This document shows, one piece after another, positions 1 to 8,162 of a stretch of DNA of 52,660 bases. Location: NCBI GenBank assembly GCA_004293265.1, contig RDXZ01000014.1, forward strand, positions 1 through 52,660, read 5' to 3'. This DNA is from Bacteroidota bacterium. Lineage in GTDB: Bacteria; Bacteroidota; Bacteroidia; Cytophagales; Microscillaceae. Position 1 is the stretch's first letter; each line of letters starts with the position of its first letter. The notes under the pieces are model-generated. The model did not search any database. It was not told where the DNA came from and was given only the letters and a program-made list of their open reading frames with translations. The position numbers and the translations under genes are program-made.

Positions 1-88
1 TCGTTTACAAACCACCTTTAACAAGCAGTTAGTTGCTTCACTTCGTTCAGCAGGACAAAATAGGACATCTGCAACACCACGAAAAAAT

Positions 89-103
89 AACCTAAATAGG
101 TAC
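89..103. repeat. Terminal arm of a family-3 inverted-repeat element, cut by the window edge
   Basis: AACCTAAATAGGTAC is nearly the reverse complement of the GTAACTATTTAGGTT terminus seen at 12255, 30767 and 46734. The sequence at 30-80 would be its interior and differs from the other copies. The rest lies outside the window. Positions 1-88 show no convincing gene. Confidence 0.5.
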
Positions 104-197
104 ATTTTTTTATCTTCTAAATAAAAAAAATTGGTTTGGGAACTTTCTGTAAAAATTCAATGTTATAACATTGAATTTAAAACATATTCGAGTAAAG

Positions 198-1070
198 ATG
201 AATAGAAAAGATTTCTTTAAAAAAGCATTTTTAGGCATTGGAATTTTGGCTACTTCGCCAAGCAGTGCTAAAATCATTGATAATAATATCGATGAATTAA
301 AAAAGTTAGAAGTGATAGGATTTAATCATTTGCCCAATACTCAATCTAATATTATGACAAATACAATTTTGCACAAAGCTGCCTCACGAGGCAACGCCAA
401 TCACGGTTGGTTACAGAGTTACCACTCTTTTAGTTTTGCTAACTATCATAATCCAGAGCGTATGCACTTTGGGGTATTGAGAGTTTTGAACGATGATACA
501 GTGGCAGGTGGAATGGGTTTTAGCAAACATCCACACGATAATATGGAAATTATCAGTATTCCGTTGGAAGGTGATTTGGAGCATAAAGATAGTATGGGCA
601 ATGTAGCGATTATCAAAAATGGTGATATTCAAGTAATGAGTGCAGGAAGTGGATTAGCACATAGCGAAAAAAATAAAAACCATGATGCACCCGTAAAATT
701 TCTTCAAATTTGGATATATCCAAAAGAAAAAAATGTAACGCCAAGATATGACCAAATCACGCTCAATGCAAACGATAGGCATAATAAATTACAACAAATT
801 CTTTCTCCTAATAGTGATGATGAAGGAGTTTGGATACATCAAGATGCTTGGTTTCATCTCGGAAAATTTGATAAAAATATCGAAACTTCTTATCAAATTA
901 AAAAAGAAGGCAATGGTTTATATGTTTTTGTATTGAGTGGAGAAGTAAATATCGAAAATCAAAACTTAGAACCAAGAGATGGTTTTGGGGTTTGGGATAC
1001 AAAAGAAGTGAAGATTAAGGCAAATACTGAAACCGAGATTTTGTTGATGGAAGTGCCAATGAGCATCTAA
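198..1070 (+). CDS. Pirin family protein with an N-terminal export signal
   Basis: Pirins are two-domain cupin proteins; bacterial members such as YhhW can act as metal-dependent quercetin dioxygenases. The N-terminal cupin keeps the metal-site pattern, with H111 and H113 (HPHDNMEI) and H155 and E157 (GLAHSE). The C-terminal cupin is more divergent, as usual. I start at the ATG at 198. The open frame runs back to a TTG at 171, but from 198 the first 25 residues (MNRKDFFKKAFLGIGILATS) form an N-region with R-K followed by F-F, a hydrophobic stretch and a small-residue end. That looks like a signal peptide and resembles a Tat signal with an RK pair. Most pirins are cytosolic, so export would be unusual. 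It is monocistronic, with a strong terminator just after the stop. The family is certain; substrate and export are inferred. Confidence 0.88.
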   Translation: MNRKDFFKKAFLGIGILATSPSSAKIIDNNIDELKKLEVIGFNHLPNTQSNIMTNTILHKAASRGNANHGWLQSYHSFSFANYHNPERMHFGVLRVLNDDTVAGGMGFSKHPHDNMEIISIPLEGDLEHKDSMGNVAIIKNGDIQVMSAGSGLAHSEKNKNHDAPVKFLQIWIYPKEKNVTPRYDQITLNANDRHNKLQQILSPNSDDEGVWIHQDAWFHLGKFDKNIETSYQIKKEGNGLYVFVLSGEVNIENQNLEPRDGFGVWDTKEVKIKANTETEILLMEVPMSI

Positions 1071-1078
1071 AACAATAC

Positions 1079-1120
1079 ATAAAAAACTGCGAAATATTTT
1101 TTTATTTTGCAGTTTTTTTT
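1079..1120 (+). terminator. Rho-independent terminator after the pirin gene
   Basis: AAAAAACTGC at 1081-1090 pairs with GCAGTTTTTT starting at 1109. The stem extends through AAAT/ATTT with one G-T pair, and a run of eight T follows. It lies 9 nt after the stop. Confidence 0.85.
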
Positions 1121-1141
1121 GTTTTGTAATAAATTAGTTAG

Positions 1142-1331
1142 TGTAAAAATTTTGTATATTAATCAAAATGGCGAAATATTTGTTTTACGCCCTCGCTTGT
1201 GTCCCACAAGCGAATATTGTAACAAACGATTTTTATATCAACGACTACTGCTTGTGGGACACAAGCAGGGGCGAATTGTTTGCCTAAATACATATTTTTT
1301 TTTAATTTCAAATATATACAAAATTTTTACA
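1142..1331. repeat. Family-1 miniature inverted-repeat element, copy A (190 bp)
   Basis: The ends are perfect 18-bp inverted repeats: TGTAAAAATTTTGTATAT at 1142-1159 and its reverse complement at 1314-1331. The interior has two hairpins that are mirror images of each other, built on GCTTGTGTCCCACAAGC (about 1195-1211) and GCTTGTGGGACACAAGC (about 1250-1266), next to GGGGCG/CGCCC edges. No coding capacity. The same element occurs inverted at 41851-41997, and a copy with a different core lies at 10640-10810. I see no clear target duplication here. Confidence 0.8.
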
Positions 1332-1392
1332 GCAAGAATAATTATAAATAACAAACAAATTTAAAAAATAAATAAAATATTTTATAGAATAT

Positions 1393-1423
1393 TTGGTAAT
1401 ACAAAATAAAGTATTTAACTTTG
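1393..1423 (+). promoter_or_regulatory. Bacteroidota-type promoter for the structured RNA and possibly rimP
   Basis: TTG at 1393-1395, a 20-nt spacer, then TAACTTTG at 1416-1423, which fits the TAnnTTTG box of this phylum. Transcription would start near 1430, exactly where the fold of the RNA candidate begins. Confidence 0.7.
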
Positions 1424-1429
1424 CACCGC

Positions 1430-1645
1430 AATTGCCTTAAATTGTGAAGCAGTTTATTTATTTTAAAACATTAAAAAACACTGATTTATGAAATCAAGAT
1501 TAAAACGTTAAGCCCTAACACTCATACACAGCATTACTTTTTTAGATTAAAAAAGTGAATGACTATTGCTATTTTTAAGTAGAGTGTTTTTTTAATGTAT
1601 AAGTCTAATAAAGGCAAGGGCAAATTGAATGCCCTTATTTTTTTG
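1430..1645 (+). ncRNA. Long-hairpin structured RNA, 6S-like in shape
   Basis: A region of about 215 nt has its own promoter and a terminator, and folds back on itself. TTGCCTT (1432-1438) pairs with AAGGCAA (1611-1617). ACATTAAAAAACACT (1468-1482) pairs with 1583-1598 with one bulged T. CATTACTTTTTT (1532-1543) pairs with 1549-1561 with one bulge. Between the second and third helices is a large asymmetric unpaired region (about 1483-1530 against 1562-1582). A long rod with a central bubble is the plan of 6S RNA, which binds RNA polymerase; a 6S-Flavo family is known in Bacteroidota. I cannot confirm membership. Alternatives are a rimP leader with an attenuator, or a remnant. A 7-codon ORF (1488-1511) sits in the unpaired part. 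It ends 25 nt before the rimP start. Confidence 0.55.
1616..1644 (+). terminator. Rho-independent terminator between the structured RNA and rimP
   Basis: AAGGGCA (1616-1622) pairs with TGCCCTT (1630-1636) across a 7-nt loop, followed by ATTTTTTT. It lies 25 nt upstream of rimP, so it either ends the RNA or attenuates entry into the rimP-nusA-infB operon. Confidence 0.75.
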
Positions 1646-1669
1646 TATATATAGCAAAGTAAAAGTATA

Positions 1670-2149
1670 ATGTCAATAGAAGAAAAAATCAAAAATTATT
1701 TAAACGAAATCATTGATAGTCAATATTTTGTAATCAATGTCATCTATAAAAAAACACGCAATAGCAACGGAAGTTTAAAAATATTGCTCGATGGTGATAA
1801 AGGAATAGGCATAGATGCGTGTGTAGAAACAAGCAGAAAATTAGGGGCTTGGTTAGACGAACAAGATTGGCTTACTGATGCGTATAATTTAGAAGTATCT
1901 TCACCAGGCGCGGATATGCCCTTAGAATTTTTAAGACAATTTTCGCAACATATTGGTAGAAGTTTAGAAATTACTACAAAAGATGAAAAAGTAATCGAAG
2001 CAAAATTATTGGAAGTGAAAGATGAGGAGAATAAAATTATGGTCTTACCAATAATAACTAAAAAAAGTAAAACAAAAGAAGAAATAACACCTGTAATTTT
2101 TGATTTTAACGAAATAAAAAAAGCAATTGTTATTATTTCATTCAAATAA
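1670..2149 (+). CDS. rimP: Ribosome maturation factor RimP
   Basis: RimP helps assemble the 30S ribosomal subunit in the cytoplasm. The 159-residue protein has the two-domain RimP plan: an N-terminal alpha/beta domain with the motif around GDKGIGIDACVETSRKLGAW (about residues 42-61) and LEVSSPGAD at about 73-81, then a C-terminal SH3-like domain starting near QHIGRSLEITTKD. Length and first-in-operon position before nusA and infB are the usual ones. ATG start at 1670. A 100-nt gap precedes nusA. Its supply may depend on the promoter at 1393 and the terminator at 1616, since no other promoter is obvious. Confidence 0.93.
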   Translation: MSIEEKIKNYLNEIIDSQYFVINVIYKKTRNSNGSLKILLDGDKGIGIDACVETSRKLGAWLDEQDWLTDAYNLEVSSPGADMPLEFLRQFSQHIGRSLEITTKDEKVIEAKLLEVKDEENKIMVLPIITKKSKTKEEITPVIFDFNEIKKAIVIISFK

Positions 2150-2249
2150 ATTAAATTAATATAAAAAATACGTAAGGTTTTTAGTTTTTACTTTTATTGA
2201 TTTAAAAAAAAATTAAAACAAAAGTAAAAATTTTGCAACTATAAAAAAT

Positions 2250-3536
2250 ATGGCAAAGAAACAACAACCCGAAAAAGAAAGTAAACAACTCATTGAGTCT
2301 TTTGCAGAATTTGCAAAAATAAAAAATATTGAAAGTTCATTAATGATAAAACTATTGGAAGATGTTTTTCGTGCTATGATACGTAAAAAATATGACGACG
2401 ATGATTCTAATTTTGATGTAATTATCAATACTGATGGAGGCGAATTAGAAATGCGCCAAAATTTGATAGTGGTTGCTGATGATGTAAATGTGAAGGCTTA
2501 CGACCCACATAAACAAATTAAATTGGCTGATGCAAAAAAAATAGATAAAGATTGTGAAATCGGGGAAGAAGTAGCTTTAGACCTTCATTTAGAAGACTTT
2601 GGTAGGAGAGCCATTTTGATGGCACGCCAAACACTTATACAAAGAGCAAAAGATGTCGAAAAACTAAGTATTTATCAAAAATACAAAGATAGAGAAGGTG
2701 AATTGATAACGGTTTTGATTGACCAAGTGGTTGGAAAAGATGCCAAAGAAGTATATTGCAAAGATGAAGATTCACACGATTTGGTTTTGCCAAGATTGCA
2801 TCAAATTCCAAGAGATAGATTTAAAAAAGGTGATAATATTAGAGCAGTTATCGAAAAAGTAGATTTTATTAATGGAACACCCAAAATCATACTTTCTCGT
2901 ACTTCTCCTGTTTTTTTAAGAAGATTGTTTGAAACTGAAATTCCTGAGGTAATAGATGGAATTATTGTGATTAAAAATGTGGTAAGAGAACCGGGTGAAA
3001 GAGCAAAAATTTCAGTAGAAACTTATGATGATAGAATTGACCCTGTGGGCGCGTGTGTAGGCACAAAAGGTTCTCGTATTCATAGTATTGTCAAAGAATT
3101 GAATAACGAAAACATTGATGTTATTAATTATACCGAAAATTTAGAGTTATATATTTCACGTGCATTAAGTCCTGCAAAAATCACAAGCATTATTATTGAG
3201 GACAAAAGCCGCGTTTCTGTATATATGAAGCCAGACCAAGTTTCTTGGGCAATTGGTAGAAGTGGATATAATATTCGCTTGGCAGGTAAATTGGTTGGAA
3301 TGGAAATTGACGTTTTTAGAGATGACCAAGAATTGGACGAGGAAGAGGAAGATGTGGAATTGACCGAATTTTCTGATGAAATCGAAGAATGGGTAATTGA
3401 AGAATTACGCAAAGTTGGATTGGATACTGCAAAAAGAGTAATAGAATTTGGAAAAGATTTATTACTCAAACGCACCGAGTTGGAAGAAGAACAAATTGAT
3501 GATATATTAGAATTACTTAAAAAAGAGTTCGAATAA
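2250..3536 (+). CDS. nusA: Transcription termination/antitermination factor NusA
   Basis: NusA binds RNA polymerase and nascent RNA and controls pausing, termination and antitermination. The 428 residues show the N-terminal RNAP-binding domain (about 1-130), an S1 domain (about 135-205) and two KH domains (about 230-350; key stretches VGACVGTKGSRIHSI and AIGRSGYNIRLAGKL). An acidic helical tail begins at DDQELDEEEEDVELTEF. The tail has one partial helix-hairpin-helix-like segment (EEWVIEELRKVGLDTAKRVI) instead of the two acidic repeats of enterobacterial NusA, as is common outside Proteobacteria. Second gene of the rimP-nusA-infB operon. ATG at 2250. Confidence 0.96.
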   Translation: MAKKQQPEKESKQLIESFAEFAKIKNIESSLMIKLLEDVFRAMIRKKYDDDDSNFDVIINTDGGELEMRQNLIVVADDVNVKAYDPHKQIKLADAKKIDKDCEIGEEVALDLHLEDFGRRAILMARQTLIQRAKDVEKLSIYQKYKDREGELITVLIDQVVGKDAKEVYCKDEDSHDLVLPRLHQIPRDRFKKGDNIRAVIEKVDFINGTPKIILSRTSPVFLRRLFETEIPEVIDGIIVIKNVVREPGERAKISVETYDDRIDPVGACVGTKGSRIHSIVKELNNENIDVINYTENLELYISRALSPAKITSIIIEDKSRVSVYMKPDQVSWAIGRSGYNIRLAGKLVGMEIDVFRDDQELDEEEEDVELTEFSDEIEEWVIEELRKVGLDTAKRVIEFGKDLLLKRTELEEEQIDDILELLKKEFE

Positions 3537-3648
3537 ACCTTAGATTTGTTTATCATGGTAAAAAAAATAATTGTAAAAAAAAACTTCTTCCTATTTTCTG
3601 GTTGAAGTATCACAACTTAAAAAAAAATATTTTATAAAAAAAAATAAA

Positions 3649-6600
3649 ATGGCAGACGAAAAAATGATAAAACTTAGTCAAGTTACTCGCGAACTAAACG
3701 TGGGAACGGGGACTATCGTTGAAAAATTAGCCGCTAAAAATATTCACATTGAAAATAATGCGAATGCTAAAATCTCTGTTCAACAATTTAAAATGGTTGC
3801 AACAGAATTAGGCAAACCATTCAATGAAGAACATTGGAACAAAAAAGAAGTGAACAATAATCATATAAGTTCACAACCTAAAACTAACGACTCTACTCAA
3901 AAAGATTCGTCTGCAAAAAATATGGAATCTAATCAAAAAGATTCACAAGATAAACCTGTTGTGGTAGAAGTAAAAAATAATACAGAAATAAAAAATACAT
4001 CTGTTGTTGATAATAATGCCAAAAAAGAACCCGAACTTATCAAAGGACACGGACAAGCTTTTACGGTAGTAGGTAAAATTGATTTGGCTGACCAACCTAA
4101 AAACCAAAAAACAGGATACGGACACGGAAGTAATTACAAACGTGATGACAACAAAAATAATCAAAATAAACCAAAAAGTCAAGAAACTAACAACACGCAT
4201 AATCAACCTAAAAAATATGATAATAACGACAATCAAAATCGTAATAATCAAACAAAACAAGGAGATAATGCAGTAAAAAAAGATTTTACCCAAAATCAAA
4301 ATAATTTTAATAAGAACAATCAAAATATGGCTGAAAAAAAACAGCACAACGAACCAAAAATTCAAAACAAAGATAATTCTTTCAAAAAAGAAGAAAAAAA
4401 CTCTTTCCCAAAAACTGAAAAAGTAACTCCTGCTATTGTTGTTACCGAAAATAATGATGAAATAGCAGAATCAAAAATTCCTATCGAACTTATCAAAGCA
4501 AGAGGCGAAACTTTATCAGGACTAAAAGTTTTAGGTAAAATTGAATTGCCTGTAGAGAAAAAATTTGGTAGTAGAGGAGGAAATAATAGCAATAGTAACA
4601 ACAACAATGATGGCGATAAGAAAAAACGCAGACGCAAAAAACGCAGACGCGAAGCAGAAGCATCTTCATCAGGGGCAGTAACAACTACCCCAAATACAAA
4701 TAATAATCAAAATAGTTCCGCAACCACAGGTGCGAATACAGGAACTTCTACGAACAATAACCAAAATCGTAATAACCAAAATCGTAACTATAATAATAAC
4801 GGAAATAATCAAAACCGCAACAATAACAGCGGAAACAATTATCAAAACCGTAATAATAATAATACTCAAGGACAAGGGACTAATAATACAACAAACCAAG
4901 CAGGCACTAATACTCAAAATCAAGGGACTAACACTAACCAAAATACTGGTGGAAGTAACCAAAACCGCACTAACAATAACCAAAATACTGGCGGAAATAA
5001 TCAAAACCGTACTAACAACAATAGCGGAAATAACCAAAACCGTACTAATAATAACAACGGAAATAACCAAAATAGAAGCAATAACAATAATAATACAAAT
5101 CGTAATAACAATAATCAGAACAAAAAACCTGCAACTGTTGCTACGGCTGAACTAACAGAAAAACAAATTCAGGAGCAAATCAAAGCGACCTTAGCAAAAA
5201 TTGGTAGCAAAACTGCTAAAAATCCAAGACAAGGACGTAGAACAAAAGAAGCAAGGCACAAAGAAAAAGAAGCTTCAAAAGAAGTTGTAGATACTAAAAT
5301 CATCAAAGTAGCAGAATTTGTTTCTGCCAATGATTTAGCAACTATGATGAATATTAGTGCAACACAAGTTATTTCTACTTGTTTGGCAATGGGAATTTTT
5401 GTATCTATCAATCAAAGATTAGACGCTGAATTATTAGATATTATTGCCGATGAGTTTGGGTATAAAGTTGAATTTGTCAATGCACTCGAACAAGAAAAAG
5501 AAGCCGCCGCAGAAGAAAAAGACGATGAAAGTAGTTTGGTAGAACGCGCTCCTATTGTTACAATTATGGGACACGTCGATCACGGAAAAACATCTCTTTT
5601 GGATTATATTCGTAAAACAAATATTGTCAGTGGTGAAAGTGGTGGTATTACACAACACATTGGAGCGTATAATGTAGTAGCAAAAACTGAAAAAGGTGAG
5701 AGAATGATTACGTTTTTGGATACTCCGGGACACGAAGCGTTTACTGCTATGCGTGCAAGAGGGGCAAAAATGACTGATATTGTTGTGTTGGTTGTTGCCG
5801 CTGATGATAATGTAATGCCTCAAACTGAAGAAGCCATTAGCCACGCCAGAGAAGCAGGTGTGCCGATTATTGTTGCGGTCAATAAAATTGATAGAGAAGG
5901 TGCTAATCCTGAAAAAATCAGACAAGAGTTAGCTGGAAAAGATGTATTAGTAGAAAGTTGGGGAGGTACATACCAAGACCAAGATATTTCTGCCAAAAAA
6001 GGTATCGGTATTGATGTGCTTTTGGAAAAAATAACTATTCAAGCTGATATGTTAGAATTGAAAGCCAATCCAAATAGAAGAGCCAAAGGAACTGTAATTG
6101 AAGCATCTTTGGATAAAGGAAAAGGTTTTGTTACGAATATTATGGTGCAAACGGGTACGATGCGTGTAGGTGATATTATTTTAGTCGGTTCGCATTACGG
6201 AAAAGTAAGGGCAATGATTAATTACAAAGGTGAAAAAATAACTACCGCAGGTCCTTCTGTTCCTGTGCAAGTGTTGGGCTTAAGTGGCGCACCACAAGCA
6301 GGCGATACAGTGAAAGTAATGGAAAACGAAAGAGAAGCAAGAGAAATTGCCACTCGCCGCGAACAATTATTGAGAGAGCAAAGTATTCGTTCTACAAGAG
6401 GTTTGACTTTGGAAGAAATCGGAAGAAGAAGAGCATTAGGAAACTTTAAAGAACTTAAACTTATCGTAAAAGGTGATGTTGATGGTTCGGTAGAGGCTCT
6501 TTCTGATTCTTTATTAAACCTTTCTACACAAGAAATTGAAGTAAAAATTATTCATAAAGGAGTAGGACAAATTACTGAAACAGATATTAACTTAGCCGCC

Positions 6601-7062
6601 GCTTCGGAAGCAATTATTATCGGTTTTCAAGTAAGACCATCTAATACTTCACGTGCATTGGCAGAAAAAGAAAAAGTACAAATTAAATTATATTCTGTTA
6701 TTTATGCCGCCATTGAAGAACTCAAAGACGCAATGGAAGGAATGTTAGCACCTAAATTTGAAGAAATAATTACGGCTAATGTAGAAGTAAGAGATGTATT
6801 TAAAATTTCAAAAGTAGGTACGATTGCTGGTTGTTATGTGTTGGAAGGTCCTATCAAACGTCAAAATAAAGTACGCTTAATTCGTGAGAGTATTGTAGTT
6901 TTTGATGGTGAAATTGCGGCACTAAAACATTTCAAACAAGATGTAAACGAAATGAGAACATCTTTTGAGTGTGGTATTAGCCTTAAAAATTGTAATGATA
7001 TTCGTGTAGGTGATATTATTGAAGCCTACGAACAACGAGAAATCAAAAGAACGTTGGCATAA
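3649..7062 (+). CDS. infB: Translation initiation factor IF-2 with a long Asn-rich linker
   Basis: IF-2 is the GTPase that places initiator tRNA on the 30S subunit and promotes 50S joining. At 1137 residues it is long for the family. Order: IF2_N-like helical domain (about 5-55); a low-complexity linker that is Lys/Asn/Gln-rich to about 320; a basic patch ([11 protein letters not shown], near 325); an almost pure N/Q/T/G/R tract (about 350-500); a second IF2_N domain (about 545-610); then the G domain. The P-loop G641-HVDHGKT-648, D691-TPGH and N745-KID are all present, followed by domains II-IV. Enzymatic parts look intact; only the linker is extreme. Last gene of the operon; terminator at 7083. 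Confidence 0.97.
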   Translation: MADEKMIKLSQVTRELNVGTGTIVEKLAAKNIHIENNANAKISVQQFKMVATELGKPFNEEHWNKKEVNNNHISSQPKTNDSTQKDSSAKNMESNQKDSQDKPVVVEVKNNTEIKNTSVVDNNAKKEPELIKGHGQAFTVVGKIDLADQPKNQKTGYGHGSNYKRDDNKNNQNKPKSQETNNTHNQPKKYDNNDNQNRNNQTKQGDNAVKKDFTQNQNNFNKNNQNMAEKKQHNEPKIQNKDNSFKKEEKNSFPKTEKVTPAIVVTENNDEIAESKIPIELIKARGETLSGLKVLGKIELPVEKKFGSRGGNNSNSNNNNDGDKKKRRRKKRRREAEASSSGAVTTTPNTNNNQNSSATTGANTGTSTNNNQNRNNQNRNYNNNGNNQNRNNNSGNNYQNRNNNNTQGQGTNNTTNQAGTNTQNQGTNTNQNTGGSNQNRTNNNQNTGGNNQNRTNNNSGNNQNRTNNNNGNNQNRSNNNNNTNRNNNNQNKKPATVATAELTEKQIQEQIKATLAKIGSKTAKNPRQGRRTKEARHKEKEASKEVVDTKIIKVAEFVSANDLATMMNISATQVISTCLAMGIFVSINQRLDAELLDIIADEFGYKVEFVNALEQEKEAAAEEKDDESSLVERAPIVTIMGHVDHGKTSLLDYIRKTNIVSGESGGITQHIGAYNVVAKTEKGERMITFLDTPGHEAFTAMRARGAKMTDIVVLVVAADDNVMPQTEEAISHAREAGVPIIVAVNKIDREGANPEKIRQELAGKDVLVESWGGTYQDQDISAKKGIGIDVLLEKITIQADMLELKANPNRRAKGTVIEASLDKGKGFVTNIMVQTGTMRVGDIILVGSHYGKVRAMINYKGEKITTAGPSVPVQVLGLSGAPQAGDTVKVMENEREAREIATRREQLLREQSIRSTRGLTLEEIGRRRALGNFKELKLIVKGDVDGSVEALSDSLLNLSTQEIEVKIIHKGVGQITETDINLAAASEAIIIGFQVRPSNTSRALAEKEKVQIKLYSVIYAAIEELKDAMEGMLAPKFEEIITANVEVRDVFKISKVGTIAGCYVLEGPIKRQNKVRLIRESIVVFDGEIAALKHFKQDVNEMRTSFECGISLKNCNDIRVGDIIEAYEQREIKRTLA

Positions 7063-7082
7063 AAAATAATTATCGGTTATAA

Positions 7083-7131
7083 AAAAAATCTGTTGTTGCT
7101 TGTAGAAATACACGCAACAACAGATTTTTTT
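7083..7131 (+). terminator. Rho-independent terminator of the rimP-nusA-infB operon
   Basis: A-rich arm plus ATCTGTTGTTGC (to 7099) pairs with GCAACAACAGAT (from 7114), followed by TTTTTTTATTT. It lies 20 nt after the infB stop. Because the arms are A/T flanked on both sides it could also serve the convergent LRR genes. Confidence 0.85.
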
Positions 7132-7198
7132 ATTTATTATGATTAGGAACATCTAAAAGTGTGTTCAAATCTATTTCTAATACATCAGGCAACAATAT

Positions 7199-7231
7199 AA
7201 CTTTCCAAAAGTTAAAAACTTTTGGAAAGTT
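7199..7231. repeat. Family-4 short perfect palindrome after LRR gene 1
   Basis: AACTTTCCAAAAGTT and its exact reverse complement are separated by 3 nt. It touches the stop of the minus-strand LRR gene. Equivalent hairpins occur at 8129, 29142 and 48066. It may terminate transcription on the minus strand, but no T-run follows and the 48066 copy is not downstream of any gene, so I treat it as a dispersed repeat. Confidence 0.75.
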
Positions 7232-7232
7232 G

Positions 7233-7997
7233 CTAATAATTTTGAAAAATAATATTTCCCCAATCTTTCACACACTCACGCAATTCATCAGTAGGATTTT
7301 TACCTATATAAATTTTACAATATTTGAGATTTTTTAATTCTTTAGGCAGAGATTTGAATTGATTATTAGCCAAATTCAAATTTTGTAATTTTTTTAATTG
7401 TCCTATTTCTTGGTTTAAAGTAGTCAGTTGATTGTTTTCCAAATACAATTCTTTTAAATTTTTTAAATTGCTAATTTCTTTTGGAAAAGTAGTTAATTGG
7501 TTATAACCCAAATATAAATATCGTAATTTTTCTAAATTTCCTATTTCACTTGGCAAAGTAGTCAATTGATTATCATATAAATTCAAATTTTGTAAATTTT
7601 CTAAATTCCCAATTTCTTGGGGTAAAGTAGTCAATTGATTGTATCTTAAATATAAATATTGTAAATCTTTTAATTTTCCAATTTCTTTTGGTAAAATACT
7701 CAATTGATTGCTATTCAAAATCAAACTTTCTACATTGACAAATAAACCAATACTGGCAGACAATTCTGTAATATTTTTATAAGATAAATCCAAATTATCA
7801 ATATCTTTCAAAAATTTTCTATTATCTTCAGGAGTATATTTCGCAAGAAAAGACATCAATTCCTTATAATCTTCCACACTACAATTAAAATACTTTTCAA
7901 ATTCCTCTTGATAATGTTGTGCTAATGTGATTCCTAATTCAAAAGTGCTTTCATTGTCTAAAAGCAATACAAGATTTTCAAATTCTGTGTTTTCCAT
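7233..7997 (-). CDS. Leucine-rich-repeat protein, 7 repeats (LRR paralogue 1)
   Basis: 254 residues with no signal peptide, so probably cytoplasmic. The first ~70 residues form a helical domain shared almost identically with the two paralogues upstream (it starts [17 protein letters not shown]). Seven 23-residue repeats follow, of the type LxxLxLxxNQLTTLPxEIGxLxN, then a C-terminal cap ([20 protein letters not shown]). The 23-residue LP-EIG repeat is widespread in Bacteroidota, Leptospira and cyanobacteria and usually mediates protein binding; no partner is visible here. It is the last of three tandem copies on the minus strand, downstream of a remnant of a fourth. Function unknown. Confidence 0.88.
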   Translation of the reverse strand: MENTEFENLVLLLDNESTFELGITLAQHYQEEFEKYFNCSVEDYKELMSFLAKYTPEDNRKFLKDIDNLDLSYKNITELSASIGLFVNVESLILNSNQLSILPKEIGKLKDLQYLYLRYNQLTTLPQEIGNLENLQNLNLYDNQLTTLPSEIGNLEKLRYLYLGYNQLTTFPKEISNLKNLKELYLENNQLTTLNQEIGQLKKLQNLNLANNQFKSLPKELKNLKYCKIYIGKNPTDELRECVKDWGNIIFQNY

Positions 7998-8012
7998 AGT
8001 TTTTTAAAAAGA

Positions 8013-8102
8013 TTAATCTTCCTTAAAATCTGAATAATAAATATTTTCCCAATCTTTCACATACTCACGTAATTCATCAGTAGGTTTTTCGCCTATATAA
8101 AT
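8013..8102 (-). pseudogene. C-terminal remnant of a lost LRR paralogue
   Basis: The minus strand reads 29 codons plus a stop ([20 protein letters not shown], then IYYSDFKED). This matches the C-terminal cap of LRR paralogue 3 (IYYSDFEED end). No start and no repeats precede it, and 8103-8128 is unrelated sequence leading into the palindrome after paralogue 2. The array therefore once held at least one more gene, largely removed by deletion, probably recombination between copies. The spacer between this remnant and the ATG at 7997 equals the spacer between paralogues 3 and 2. Confidence 0.85.
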
Positions 8103-8128
8103 TTAGAAAAATATCTCAAAAAGTACAG

Positions 8129-8161
8129 AACTTTCCAAAAGTTTTTAACTTTTGGAAAGTT
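8129..8161. repeat. Family-4 short palindrome after LRR gene 2
   Basis: AACTTTCCAAAAGTT with its exact reverse complement and a 3-nt loop, in the same position relative to the gene end as the copy at 7199. The sequence on either side of the stop is also nearly the same, so gene 3' end and hairpin were duplicated together. Confidence 0.75.
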
Positions 8162-8162
8162 G

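Noticed and set aside
1107-1364. 85-codon frame after the pirin gene
   Set aside because: It lies across a terminator and the family-1 inverted-repeat element; coding is not credible.
1430-1645. tmRNA or SRP RNA
   Set aside because: No tag reading frame with a tRNA-like end, and no GGTCAGG...GGAAGC-type SRP loop.
4669-5155. Long open frames on both strands over the infB linker
   Set aside because: They are out-of-frame readings of an AAT/AAC/CAA repeat tract; the proteins are Ile/Val/Thr monotonies.
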